A program made the translations under genes and the position numbers. Positions 8,535 to 16,874 of a stretch of 64,000 bases of DNA are shown piece by piece (within the stretch, counting starts at the first letter, position 1; each line of letters starts with the position of its first letter). This DNA is from Macrococcoides caseolyticum (GTDB lineage: Bacteria > Bacillota > Bacilli > Staphylococcales > Staphylococcaceae): positions 1-64,000 of the forward strand of contig NZ_JAHCPS010000007.1 in the NCBI RefSeq assembly GCF_021366795.1. Reading direction: 5' to 3'. The notes under the pieces were generated by a model. The model had not been told where the DNA came from. It saw nothing but the letters and a program-made list of their open reading frames with translations, and did not search any database.

Positions 8535-8621
8535 ATATGTTCCCCCTAATCGGTAAATACATCATTCATAATTTAAATATCAATTACCCGATTTTTGTCG
8601 TGTGCAATCATAAATTTAAGA

Positions 8622-9713
8622 TTAATCTTTAAATGGTTTAATCACATCAATCGATGACAATCCTTCTGTCACAAGGTAATAGCTATTTGTCGAACGTTTT
8701 ACAGTTACTTTTTCTTCATTCAGCTGGTCACCATACACTTTATTCACGTAATACTGTTTCTCAGGTGTTTTAAGTTTTTGTTTATTTTTATGCGTTATTA
8801 TTTTTTCTTTAACATATTCCTTTGGTAGCCATACATGATTTTTACGTGAAGGATGGACATTTACTTTTACTTCATCTCCCACATATAAGCCTTTAGACTG
8901 GTTCAAGCTTCCTTGATATAAAAATGATTGCGTCTGATTGTTTAAATCTGCAATTTGATCAAAAGATTCGATTTCGCCCTGATATGTTCTATCCTTATTA
9001 AGTGAATGGATGACATCAAACTTCAAACCTTTTTCCATCAACTCAATCTGCTTACGGTTGATTGTCCCTTCTACAAAAAATTGATCATCAGATAACGTTA
9101 AGACAGGCTTAGACTGTACCTTATCCGTAAACTTCTCAATTTGTGCCTTATCAATCTTTACGACTTTTCCATCACGACTGGCTTTAACCGTTAATGCTTC
9201 AATACGCGCAGAGATTTGTGTCTGTTTTTCCTTTAATATATCAATATTATTCTCTGCCTTCTCTAATTCTCGATCCAGCCAGTTGAGCTGTGCATCAATT
9301 TCTTTACGCTTTTTTTCAGAGGATGATTCATTTTGCATTGTTTCCATCGCAAGAATTTGCCCTTCAATCTGATCTTTATCCAGCATTTTATTATCAAGCT
9401 GTAGACCGATTGCTTTTTCTTGTGAGAATAATGTTTCATTATGATATGAATAGAGTGGATCACCTTTTTGAACTGTGTCCCCCACTTTGACATGGACTAA
9501 TACTGGTTCTTTCTGATCACCTTTTTGGTAATAAGGAGATAGCGTCTGCTTAACAACACCATCCAGTTCTAATACATGTTGCTTATAATAATCATCTATT
9601 TCAATGGTGTGCTTCTTATCCTGCTGATGTATATATAAAATGATTAAACATGCTAACAATAACCCTAAGACAATTAACGTTAATGCAATCGGTAAAAACC
9701 ATTTATGTTTCAT
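8622..9713 (-). CDS. HlyD-like membrane-fusion / efflux adaptor protein
   Basis: The protein of about 363 residues has an N-terminal membrane anchor (residues ~5-28). A biotinyl-lipoyl-like beta domain follows (VLVHVKVGDTVQKGDPLYSY), then a long coiled coil (about 110-175, rich in K/E/Q) and a second beta half (KASRDGKVVKIDKAQ) with a beta-barrel region. This is the periplasmic-adaptor architecture used by ABC and RND exporters, here facing the cell wall. No ATPase or permease partner is adjacent. The ATG at 9713 gives the natural start before the anchor, but its ribosome site is weak; in-frame GTG and TTG starts lie further upstream. Confidence 0.75.
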   Translation of the reverse strand: MKHKWFLPIALTLIVLGLLLACLIILYIHQQDKKHTIEIDDYYKQHVLELDGVVKQTLSPYYQKGDQKEPVLVHVKVGDTVQKGDPLYSYHNETLFSQEKAIGLQLDNKMLDKDQIEGQILAMETMQNESSSEKKRKEIDAQLNWLDRELEKAENNIDILKEKQTQISARIEALTVKASRDGKVVKIDKAQIEKFTDKVQSKPVLTLSDDQFFVEGTINRKQIELMEKGLKFDVIHSLNKDRTYQGEIESFDQIADLNNQTQSFLYQGSLNQSKGLYVGDEVKVNVHPSRKNHVWLPKEYVKEKIITHKNKQKLKTPEKQYYVNKVYGDQLNEEKVTVKRSTNSYYLVTEGLSSIDVIKPFKD

Positions 9714-9788
9714 AGATTTCACGCGCCCTATAATCAAATTTCATAATATAACGATTCGACGATACTTCTTTAAGCTCTAAACTTTTAG

Positions 9789-10037
9789 TTATTTTATTAT
9801 ACGATCATCATCAGATTTAATATGTGCATTAAAATCCTTCATATCAATTGTCTTCTGTGATTGATAATATTTTCTCGTCAGTGCTGCAATCATCACCGCT
9901 GCAATCAATGAAATAACACCCATCCAGCTCAATTCACCGCGGCCCGGCCCAATAATATAGTAATAGCTTAAGTAAATATTTACAGCGACTAATCCGAGCA
10001 TCATAACAATAACATAAATGTGTGTTTTCGATTTCAA
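9789..10037 (-). CDS. Small two-helix membrane protein, unknown function
   Basis: The 82-residue protein has two hydrophobic segments (about 5-28 and 37-55) and a charged C-terminal tail ending KSDDDRIIK. The TTG start at 10037 is chosen because AGGAG lies eight bases upstream; the in-frame GTG at 10046 overlaps that site. It lies between the UDPGP-type transferase (11 bp upstream) and the HlyD-like gene (75 bp downstream), all on one strand, so co-transcription is likely. I do not recognise the family. Confidence 0.65.
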   Translation of the reverse strand: MKSKTHIYVIVMMLGLVAVNIYLSYYYIIGPGRGELSWMGVISLIAAVMIAALTRKYYQSQKTIDMKDFNAHIKSDDDRIIK

Positions 10038-10048
10038 TCGTTTCACTC

Positions 10049-11230
10049 CTACAATAAATGATTGTTGATTAAGTCCTTTCGTGCTGTTTCGATACTGTCT
10101 TTACCTACTTTATTCTTTAACGGACTAAATTCACTTTCACGCGCAACTTGTAAAGTTTTAAATGTCTGACCATAACGGAAGATATCAAAGTAAAACTTTT
10201 CAAACTTCAACGTGGGTTGTTTGATGACTTCAAGATTTTCATCGCATTGTTCAAGATTCTTAACGGCTAAATGATATGGTAACTCACGCGTCCCAAATTC
10301 AATTAAATAGTCCAGTTTAAAGATATGAATACCAATATTTGCATTGCGGTACGTGTTCTCCTCACCAATTGGTAGTTCAGTATACTCCATCACTTGCTTT
10401 ACACCATCAACCTGAATAACACGTCCAACACTTTCGTTGTCTTTAGCTTTAATTGTTTTCGTTGTCACATCTGATTGACTATCAACAGCAAGACCACAAA
10501 GCACTGGATCTAACACTTTAACCAACACATTATCAATATTATTAATATATAAATATTCTACGCCTTTTTCTTTTAGTGAAGCATTCACCTGACTGGTTTG
10601 TAATGCTTCAAAGATACCTCCGTTACCATTCGGTGTTGTTAATAGATGGCCTTCTTTATTTAATAACAGTTCTCCCGATTCACTTAAAGCAACGATATTA
10701 GGTTGTTTAAAAAAAGTTACATTTTCTTTAGGCATATTAAAATATTGATGCGCCTCAAAATAAGCAATCGTAGCGTCATGATTGATATCACTTGTCATGA
10801 TTGTCCATGGAATATTAATATCAAAAGCTTTATTATACGCAATAATTTGTTCTGCCTGAAATTCAAATAAACTCTTACCATCAAATTCAAATGTCCCTTT
10901 AGGTCCTGGATGTTCAAGGCGTGTACCTTGTCCACCAGCCATTAAGACAGGTGCTATCTTTAAGTGTTTAATCGCTTCAAGACCTTTTTCTTTATATGTA
11001 TTAAGCATCACTTCTGACATTTCATCTTTAATGATTGTCTCAACGTCTTCAATATGTCCTTGTGGCAGCTGTACGTCGCGATTCGTATAAACCTCATCAT
11101 ATAATCGCTTAATATCTGCTAAATCATATGCTTCTATTTCCTTTCGTACTGCGCTTTGTTTTTCGGATGAAAGCTTTGTTAATTGATGTGCTAAAGTGGT
11201 ATGACCGTATTGCTCTAACTGATGATTCAT
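10049..11230 (-). CDS. UDPGP-type uridylyltransferase
   Basis: The 393-residue protein belongs to the UTP-dependent sugar-1-phosphate uridylyltransferase family (UDPGP type 1). The nucleotide-binding signature LMAGGQGTRLEHPGPKG lies at about 96-112, and the NPNGNGG-like TTPNGNGGIFEAL and YLYINNIDNVLVKVLDP segments follow. Family members make UDP-GlcNAc, UDP-GalNAc or UDP-glucose. Close staphylococcal homologues are annotated only as probable uridylyltransferases, and the sugar cannot be told here. AAGGAGA precedes the ATG. The next gene starts 11 bp beyond the stop. Confidence 0.88.
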   Translation of the reverse strand: MNHQLEQYGHTTLAHQLTKLSSEKQSAVRKEIEAYDLADIKRLYDEVYTNRDVQLPQGHIEDVETIIKDEMSEVMLNTYKEKGLEAIKHLKIAPVLMAGGQGTRLEHPGPKGTFEFDGKSLFEFQAEQIIAYNKAFDINIPWTIMTSDINHDATIAYFEAHQYFNMPKENVTFFKQPNIVALSESGELLLNKEGHLLTTPNGNGGIFEALQTSQVNASLKEKGVEYLYINNIDNVLVKVLDPVLCGLAVDSQSDVTTKTIKAKDNESVGRVIQVDGVKQVMEYTELPIGEENTYRNANIGIHIFKLDYLIEFGTRELPYHLAVKNLEQCDENLEVIKQPTLKFEKFYFDIFRYGQTFKTLQVARESEFSPLKNKVGKDSIETARKDLINNHLL

Positions 11231-11277
11231 GCGTCAAAGTCTCCTTATAAAGTGTTATTTATCCTATTTTATCACGA

Positions 11278-11781
11278 TTAGTTTAACCATACTAATGTTC
11301 TATGAAACAATTCTGTATAAAAAATATACATTGTCAGAATGCTAAATGTTGTTGCAAGTGCGGCATCAACAATGCCTCCTGTCTTAAATGTTATAGGAAA
11401 TACAATTTTCTTACGCCACGGGAAAAATAATGTTACACCTCTAGGGGTCATCATATCAAGCAAAAGATGGCTGAATAACCCAATGGATGCACAAATAATA
11501 TACAAATGAAAAACATTTAAAAACATTAACAAGACACTCGTGATAATCATAAAAAAAATTGAATGGGTTAATGTTCGATGACCGAATACAATAGAAATCA
11601 GTGTACTTATCGGCCAGATTTTCTTTCCTGCTTTACTGCCTGAATGGCAGATATCTGGAATAATACTAAACAATGCTGTTGTACCGATAATACCAGCAAA
11701 TGTGCTAATATCATGTGCATTTTGTAACGCATAAGATGTGCCAATCAAGACACCAAATGCAATATGTGTTTTTCCTGTCAT
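11278..11781 (-). CDS. YdjM-like membrane-bound metal-dependent hydrolase family protein (DUF457)
   Basis: The 167-residue membrane protein carries the family pattern MTGKTHIAFG at the start, PDICHSGSKAGKK (~43-55), FGHRTLTHS (~68-76) and HLLLDMMTPRGV (~105-116). The conserved His/Asp residues are taken as metal ligands, and the fold relates to the phosphatidylglycerophosphatase/LexA-regulated YdjM group. Its biochemical role is unproven. The ATG at 11781 has AGGAGG eight bases upstream; the GTG at 11790 is too close. A TTTGTGA..TCACAAA palindrome lies 29 bp upstream of the ATG, so a redox or CRP/FNR-family repressor may control it. Confidence 0.8.
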   Translation of the reverse strand: MTGKTHIAFGVLIGTSYALQNAHDISTFAGIIGTTALFSIIPDICHSGSKAGKKIWPISTLISIVFGHRTLTHSIFFMIITSVLLMFLNVFHLYIICASIGLFSHLLLDMMTPRGVTLFFPWRKKIVFPITFKTGGIVDAALATTFSILTMYIFYTELFHRTLVWLN

Positions 11782-11809
11782 TTGACACACCTCCTACATA
11801 TTTGACACT

Positions 11810-11829
11810 TTTGTGAAATCCATCACAAA
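11810..11829. promoter_or_regulatory. CRP/FNR- or Rex-like palindrome upstream of the ydjM-like gene
   Basis: TTTGTGAAATCCATCACAAA has perfect 7-bp arms with a 6-bp centre. It fits the TGTGA-N6-TCACA form used by CRP/FNR/ArcR proteins and nearly fits the Rex form TTGTGAA-N4-TTCACAA. It sits between the likely promoter and the start codon, a repressing position. Confidence 0.45.
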
Positions 11830-11934
11830 TTATTGCAATCTATTTCACATACTATTATACTAACAATATAAGTCAATGAGTATTAAATAAATGAAATAAC
11901 CCCCTTTATTTCGCCCAACTAACTCATTCAAATC

Positions 11935-11955
11935 AAAGTTTGTATAACAAACTTT
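11935..11955. repeat. Perfect 9-3-9 inverted repeat
   Basis: AAAGTTTGT-ATA-ACAAACTTT lies just beyond the alkD terminator and about 150 bp upstream of the ydjM-like gene. It may be an operator or a second stem; neither role can be decided from sequence. Confidence 0.5.
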
Positions 11956-11956
11956 C

Positions 11957-11994
11957 AAAAAAATCGACTCGTCACAATACGAGTCGATTTTTTT
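11957..11994 (-). terminator. Terminator of the alkD operon
   Basis: ATCGACTCGT pairs with ACGAGTCGAT with seven-base A and T tracts outside. It starts at the stop codon of the alkD-like gene. Confidence 0.9.
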
Positions 11995-12664
11995 ATTTGC
12001 GATTGAGCCATTTTAAAGCTTCACGTGATGATAGTCCGGATAATTCATGCGTCGCTACAAATTGTGTAACAAAGTCTGGATTCGTCTTTGAATACTCGCG
12101 CAATACCCACCCGATTGCTTTACGTATAAAAAATTCTTTATCATCCTTTGTGTTTAATATGAAATCCGTAAGAAGTTCTTCATTCATTTTAGTTTTATAC
12201 TTAAGTTGATGTAACAAACTGGCACGCTGTATCCAGAAATCATCTGATTGATTCCACTTACGCATAATTATTTCACCATTTCCACGATCTTCCAGTACAA
12301 TTGTTCCAACGATGTTCGGCGCTATCGTATCGATCGAATCCCACCAGCTATTGTGTTTTAATAATGTCTCAATATAATCTAAATCAGTTACATCAAAATA
12401 ACTTCTGTTATGATTCAATATCGTCATTCCAATGTAATGATACTCACGTTCCTTTTGATTAAAGCAGTCATTAACCAATTGTATTGTATCAACTTTCGTT
12501 TCAGGTAAACCTTTTTTAAATAACATCTTCATAATCGGTGCAGTTTCTCGCTTACTAATACCAAGAAATGGAAAGTTATGTTTCATATAACTTTCCATCG
12601 CTTCACGTTGTGTATCATTTTTTAATGGTTCATAGGCATATATTATATCTTGAATCGTTAGCAT
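11993..12664 (-). CDS. alkD: AlkD-type DNA alkylation-repair glycosylase
   Basis: The 223-residue all-helical HEAT-repeat protein matches the AlkC/AlkD family, which removes N3- and N7-alkylated purines from DNA without base flipping. Recognisable stretches are HNSWWDSIDTIAPNIVG (about 104-120), including the aromatic and Asp residues expected at the lesion pocket, FFIRKAIGWVLREYSKTNP (about 178-196) and LSSREALKWL near the C terminus. The ATG has AGGAG seven bases upstream, inside the intergenic gap after the lipoprotein gene. The two genes are four bases apart and share a terminator. Confidence 0.87.
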   Translation of the reverse strand: MLTIQDIIYAYEPLKNDTQREAMESYMKHNFPFLGISKRETAPIMKMLFKKGLPETKVDTIQLVNDCFNQKEREYHYIGMTILNHNRSYFDVTDLDYIETLLKHNSWWDSIDTIAPNIVGTIVLEDRGNGEIIMRKWNQSDDFWIQRASLLHQLKYKTKMNEELLTDFILNTKDDKEFFIRKAIGWVLREYSKTNPDFVTQFVATHELSGLSSREALKWLNRK

Positions 12665-12668
12665 CCAC

Positions 12669-13310
12669 TCACTCCTGCTCTGTTGACTGTACTTCTGTAG
12701 TGACTTCTTTTGTTTTTCTCATTTCATGTGTCGATTGATGAGGTACTTCTGTCGTTTCGACCGCTTCAGTTGTTGGATGTTCTGTTGTAAGTACATGGTC
12801 CTCTTGACTTGGACGCGCAGGAATGACTTCTGTTGTGATGGGTATATCGTGTTTTTGTTCAGTCGTTTGAGCTTCATGCTGCTCGGTTGTTTCTTGAGCG
12901 GATTGATTCGTATTGATATTGCATTGTCCACTTTGACATAGATATCCTTCACTTGTTAAGTTATTCCATGCTTTAGAATACTCAGGCGTATTAACAATCG
13001 CTTTACAATCTGCTTCAAGTTCTTTTCCTGGCGTTACTAAACAGTGTCTTGCTAAGTTATAACGTTCTGTATCATAGCGTACTTGGGATGGAACGTTCGA
13101 TGTTTCAACCGATTTATTTTGTTCTGATTGTTGTTTTGTTTTTTTCTTTGTTTGCTTTTTATTTTCTTGAACTTTCTCTTCTTTTGCAGGTTTAATTTTA
13201 ACTTCTATATCAGGCTTTTTATTCGTTTCTTGAGGTGCTTTTGTTTCTTCTGCCTTACCACACGCTGTTAGCAAAATAACCGTAAGTAAAAGACATATCC
13301 ATTTTTTCAT
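12669..13310 (-). CDS. Putative lipoprotein with Thr/Glu-rich low-complexity tail
   Basis: The 213-residue precursor has a signal peptide (1-16) ending in the lipobox LLTAC with Cys17, so it should be lipid-anchored outside the membrane. A Lys/Gln/Glu-rich linker (to ~75) leads to a short conserved-looking block with RYDTERYNLARHCLVTPGKE, AWNNLTSEGYLC and SGQC, holding four cysteines. A repetitive TTE/Q/H-rich tail of about 80 residues follows. Low-complexity composition suggests a flexible wall-spanning region. No function is recognised. It is the first gene of a two-gene unit with alkD, with a good AAGGAG site. Confidence 0.75.
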   Translation of the reverse strand: MKKWICLLLTVILLTACGKAEETKAPQETNKKPDIEVKIKPAKEEKVQENKKQTKKKTKQQSEQNKSVETSNVPSQVRYDTERYNLARHCLVTPGKELEADCKAIVNTPEYSKAWNNLTSEGYLCQSGQCNINTNQSAQETTEQHEAQTTEQKHDIPITTEVIPARPSQEDHVLTTEHPTTEAVETTEVPHQSTHEMRKTKEVTTEVQSTEQE

Positions 13311-13473
13311 TGATTCTCTCCTTAAATGTATGAATTATGAACCATACACTGTAAGTATTATACCATATCAATTTTAAAAGTGTATCGTTACATCCATATG
13401 ATGGATAAGCACAATATGCTTCTTACCTGTCATTCATTTGGTATGATGATATCAACGAAAGGAGTGTGCATCA

Positions 13474-14379
13474 ATGCAGGAAAATACAAAAGGCACCTTA
13501 TATGCTGCAGGCGCGTACTTATTATGGGGCTTACTTCCTACATATTGGCGTTCTGTTGATACATTTAACCCTTATGAAATTCTATTTCATCGTGTATTAT
13601 GGTCAGCAGTCTTTATGGTCATACTGATTATTGGATTAAAAAAATGGCCAGTATTTATAGCCGACACAAAAGCACTTTTCAGTCGAAAAAAAGAGGCAAT
13701 CGCTTTAATCTGTGCAAGTCTGGTCATTATGATCAACTGGGGCATCTTCATCTGGGCAATTAATCATCATCATGTCCTGCAGGCAAGCCTTGGTTATTAT
13801 ATCAATCCACTGATGAGTATTGCATTAGGTTTTATATTTATGAAAGAGCGATTTAATCGACTGGAACTGTTTGCTATTGTAGCAGCAGCTATCGGTGTAC
13901 TCTTCATGACGCTGAGCAGCGGAACATTCCCTTACATCTCAATTGTCCTTGCAGCAAGTTTTGCAATTTATGGATTAATGAAAAAGTATGTTCAGATTGA
14001 TGCCATATACAGTATTGCACTTGAAACAATCATTACATTACCCATATCACTCATTGGTATAGGCATACTTACGCAGCAGGGTGAGCAACACTTCGGAATA
14101 AACACGACTAGCTTTTTAATCTTGTTTGCAGGGATTGCAACAGCTGTACCACTGATATTATTTACAGCCGGTGCGAAACGCATCCCGTTATCACTCATTG
14201 GCTTTTTGCAATATATTTCACCAACATTAATATTACTGCAAGGTATATTTTTATTTGGCGAGTCATTTGATATGCAGGACTTGATTACGTTTGTTTGTAT
14301 TTGGTTAGGACTAATCCTTTATAGCTATAGTAAATTTGTTCAATTTAGAAAGTTAAAAAGGTTGGGAGAAAAGTATTAA
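13474..14379 (+). CDS. rarD: RarD-type EamA/DMT-superfamily transporter
   Basis: The 301-residue protein has about ten transmembrane helices in two EamA repeats and starts with the RarD-typical GTLYAAGAYLLWGLLPTYWR followed by HRVLWS. RarD proteins are named from chloramphenicol sensitivity work, but the physiological substrate is unknown. GAAAGGAG precedes the ATG by nine bases. It converges on the CynX-type gene, and a hairpin at 14402-14440 lies between them. Confidence 0.88.
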   Translation: MQENTKGTLYAAGAYLLWGLLPTYWRSVDTFNPYEILFHRVLWSAVFMVILIIGLKKWPVFIADTKALFSRKKEAIALICASLVIMINWGIFIWAINHHHVLQASLGYYINPLMSIALGFIFMKERFNRLELFAIVAAAIGVLFMTLSSGTFPYISIVLAASFAIYGLMKKYVQIDAIYSIALETIITLPISLIGIGILTQQGEQHFGINTTSFLILFAGIATAVPLILFTAGAKRIPLSLIGFLQYISPTLILLQGIFLFGESFDMQDLITFVCIWLGLILYSYSKFVQFRKLKRLGEKY

Positions 14380-14401
14380 ACCTTTCCTGTTAAACAGGCT
14401 A

Positions 14402-14440
14402 AACGTCAGAACAGAAGTACACTTCCGTCTCTGACGCTTT
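14402..14440. terminator. Hairpin between convergent transporter genes
   Basis: CGTCAGA pairs with TCTGACG around an inner AGAAGT/ACTTCC stem. The T runs are short on both sides, so it may be a weak bidirectional terminator. Confidence 0.5.
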
Positions 14441-14444
14441 CATA

Positions 14445-15608
14445 TTAATCAAATATATATTTATTCTGACTTGAGATCATAGCGAAAATAAACATCGAAA
14501 GCGTGATGATAAAGAACATGATAAAGCTCGTTGTATGACTCTGCGTTAAATCATGTAAATACCCCATCAATAATGGCCCGATTGCTGCAACGAAGTAACC
14601 AACCGATTGACTAAATCCTGATAATTCAATCGCATCCTGTGTTGTTTTAGCGCGAAGTGAGAAGAAAAGCATACACAGACTAAATGCAGCACCACCCGCT
14701 AAACCTATTGCAATCATTGCTATCACTATCGTCAACGTATGATTCAACAACAATGCAGTAAAACCAATTAAATATAATGCAGTAAATAAATAGACTAATG
14801 GGCGTTGATGCTTCATTTTCATTGCTAATATCGGCATTACAAATGTCATCGGTAACTGAGCAAACTGATTAAGCATCAAATAATAACCCGCTGTTTCTTT
14901 ATCAATACCGTAAGACATTAAGATACTAGGAAACCATGTCACAGTAGAATAAAAGTTCATTGACTGAAAACCCATCATAAGCGCAATCGCAATGGCCAGT
15001 TTTGATCGATATATTGGACGCCTCCCAGTACTTATCTCTAATTTAGGATTATGCTTAAGTTGTGGAATCCAAATGATTATACCTGCAACACTAAATAATA
15101 TCCAAAAACCTAAGGAATATTGATAGCCACCATCATTCACTTTACTTAGAGGCACACTCAAACCACCACCGATTCCTGCTGTTAAGTTCATTGTCGCGGC
15201 AAAGACGCCTGTCATTAAACCCATTTGGGCAGGGAATCGCCACTTTACAAAACTCGGTAAAATCACATTCCCTATCGCAATACCAACACCGATGAACACC
15301 GTACCAACCAGTAACATCGGTACATTCGGGATAATACGTAGCAATAAACCGAATAATAAAATAAACATACCAAGCATTAATGCCTTACTCATCCCGAAGA
15401 ATCTTGAAATCCTAGCAACAAACGGTGAAACAATGCCAAACATGATGAGCGGAATCGTCGTTAATACACCGAGCACCGCGTTAGGAAGGCTTAGTGAAGC
15501 ACCGATATCTGAAATCATCGGTCCAATTGCCGTAAGTGGTGCTCTTAACGTTGAGGCGACAACAACAACACCGATTAACAATAAGATAAGTTGGAATTTT
15601 TTACTCAA
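14445..15608 (-). CDS. CynX/NimT-family MFS transporter
   Basis: The protein of about 387 residues with 12 hydrophobic segments starts with VVASTLRAPLTAIGPMISDI, a signature of the CynX/NimT (cyanate/2-nitroimidazole) subfamily of the major facilitator superfamily. Motif-A-like PFVARISRFFGMSKAL follows. Members are probable exporters of small organic anions or drugs. A TTG at 15608 is preferred as start because AAAGG lies eight bases upstream; an in-frame GTG at 15617 is too close to it. It is convergent with rarD. Confidence 0.82.
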   Translation of the reverse strand: MSKKFQLILLLIGVVVVASTLRAPLTAIGPMISDIGASLSLPNAVLGVLTTIPLIMFGIVSPFVARISRFFGMSKALMLGMFILLFGLLLRIIPNVPMLLVGTVFIGVGIAIGNVILPSFVKWRFPAQMGLMTGVFAATMNLTAGIGGGLSVPLSKVNDGGYQYSLGFWILFSVAGIIIWIPQLKHNPKLEISTGRRPIYRSKLAIAIALMMGFQSMNFYSTVTWFPSILMSYGIDKETAGYYLMLNQFAQLPMTFVMPILAMKMKHQRPLVYLFTALYLIGFTALLLNHTLTIVIAMIAIGLAGGAAFSLCMLFFSLRAKTTQDAIELSGFSQSVGYFVAAIGPLLMGYLHDLTQSHTTSFIMFFIITLSMFIFAMISSQNKYIFD

Positions 15609-15769
15609 AATAATCACCTTTCTCTATAATTTAATCCGTATTCACATTCACGTTTCAATCATATCACGTTATTTTCATTTTTTTTCGTGAAAAAACATCG
15701 GTTTGATTGTAAGACAAGCAAAAAAGCGTTATATTTAAGGTATCAAATAGATAAGGATGTGTATTAAAA

Positions 15770-16033
15770 ATGGCAATGAGAATTACGAAAAATGATAAAG
15801 AAGTTAACATCAAATGGCGTGTTGCTGACATCACAATTCCGAACGAAGATATCTTAAGCATAAAAGAAGATACTAACATCTATGCTGGCGCAGATGAAAA
15901 CAATGATGAAAAAGTAGTACGTATCGGTTCAACTTTTGGTAAAACAAATCGTATCCTTTTAGACACTAAAGATAAAAAATACATCATCTATACACACAAC
16001 GATAAAAAAATCATTAATGAATTAAATAAGTAA
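15770..16033 (+). CDS. Small SunI/YnzG-like protein
   Basis: The 87-residue soluble beta-rich protein (ITKNDKEVNIKWRVADITIP..., then RIGSTFGKTNRILLDTKDKKYIIYTHN) resembles the small PH-like-fold proteins grouped as SunI/YnzG, which include the sublancin immunity protein of a Bacillus prophage. Unlike SunI it shows no clear membrane helix. AAGGATG lies ten bases before the ATG, and a second in-frame ATG is two codons in. A strong terminator follows. Family call is from memory of the pattern and is tentative. Confidence 0.6.
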   Translation: MAMRITKNDKEVNIKWRVADITIPNEDILSIKEDTNIYAGADENNDEKVVRIGSTFGKTNRILLDTKDKKYIIYTHNDKKIINELNK

Positions 16034-16041
16034 TTATTGAT

Positions 16042-16074
16042 AAAGCCACACACTTTTGAGTGTGGCTTTTTTTT
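16042..16074 (+). terminator. Terminator after the SunI-like gene
   Basis: AAGCCACAC pairs with GTGTGGCTT, followed by eight T. Confidence 0.92.
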
Positions 16075-16156
16075 ATTTTTTGAATGCGTGGTATGCTTTC
16101 ATTAACGCCAAGCCGTCTGAATTTGTTACTATAAACTTGACGACAAAGGAGGCATA

Positions 16157-16486
16157 ATGATGTATATTGTAACGAATAGAATTAAAATGAAAAAAGGCTT
16201 CGCTGAAAAAATGGCACCGATGTTTACCAAAGGTGGCGATATTACAAAATTAAAAGGTTTCACTAAAATTGAAACATGGTCAATTCAAAACCTTGAAGAT
16301 TATGATGAATTACATGTGAATACATGGTGGGAAACGTTAGAAGATTTCGAAGCATGGAAAACAAGTGATGCATTCAGGAAAGTACACGAACAACGTGCGA
16401 ACAAATCTGAAGCTGAAAAACAAGCATCACCGATGTTAGGTTCAGAAATCGTCATTGCTAAACTTGAAACTGAGGTTGGCAAATGA
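16157..16486 (+). CDS. isdG: IsdG/IsdI-family heme-degrading monooxygenase
   Basis: The 109-residue protein has the dimeric alpha/beta-barrel form of the IsdG family, which opens heme and frees iron in the cytoplasm. The catalytic triad of S. aureus IsdG (Asn7, Trp67, His77) is present at the same numbers: MMYIVTN, FEAWK and RKVHEQR. Two adjacent ATGs follow AAAGGAGG; numbering fits the first. No Fur-box-like sequence is visible upstream, unlike the iron-regulated isd locus. The stop overlaps the next start by four bases (ATGA), so the two products are probably coupled. Confidence 0.85.
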   Translation: MMYIVTNRIKMKKGFAEKMAPMFTKGGDITKLKGFTKIETWSIQNLEDYDELHVNTWWETLEDFEAWKTSDAFRKVHEQRANKSEAEKQASPMLGSEIVIAKLETEVGK

Positions 16487-16782
16487 TAAAAGTCGTCTTC
16501 ACATACACAACAAAGAATGAACATTTACCTGCTTTAATGGATAAGTTCAACGCATCGAAAGATCCAAAGTTTAATTCAGATGTGACGAACACAGGCATCA
16601 GAATGTATAAACAATCAAATGATACGACGACAACCATTGTACTTGATATTTTTTATAACACTATTGCAGACTACGAAGCACGCACTGCATTTGAACGTAG
16701 TCAAGCTGACTGGCATGCAATTTGGTTTGCTGATGATATCAAACATACATTAGAATCTGTTGAAATATATGAATGCATATAA
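16483..16782 (+). CDS. Small ABM-like protein translationally coupled to the heme oxygenase
   Basis: This 99-residue protein starts inside the stop of the heme oxygenase gene. It looks like another short alpha/beta-barrel (ABM-like) domain: MIKVVFTYTTKNEHLPALMDKF, central DIFYNTIADYEARTAFERS and C-terminal SVEIYECI. It lacks an obvious N/W/H triad matching IsdG, although DWHAIWF holds a Trp and a His. It could be an accessory or a divergent monooxygenase. Function is not known to me. Confidence 0.72.
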   Translation: MIKVVFTYTTKNEHLPALMDKFNASKDPKFNSDVTNTGIRMYKQSNDTTTTIVLDIFYNTIADYEARTAFERSQADWHAIWFADDIKHTLESVEIYECI

Positions 16783-16786
16783 AAAT

Positions 16787-16826
16787 GCGGCGAAGCTGAA
16801 GTTTTTTAATACTTCTACTTCGCCGC
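16787..16826. terminator. Bidirectional terminator between convergent genes
   Basis: GCGGCGAAG pairs with CTTCGCCGC, with an inner GAAG/CTTC stem. The minus-strand side runs into ATTTTTAT, ending the YjiH-family gene; the plus side closes the isdG pair. Confidence 0.8.
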
Positions 16827-16874
16827 TCTGCTGTTTTAAGCGCCATCAATCATTTGCAACATGTTTAATTCACA

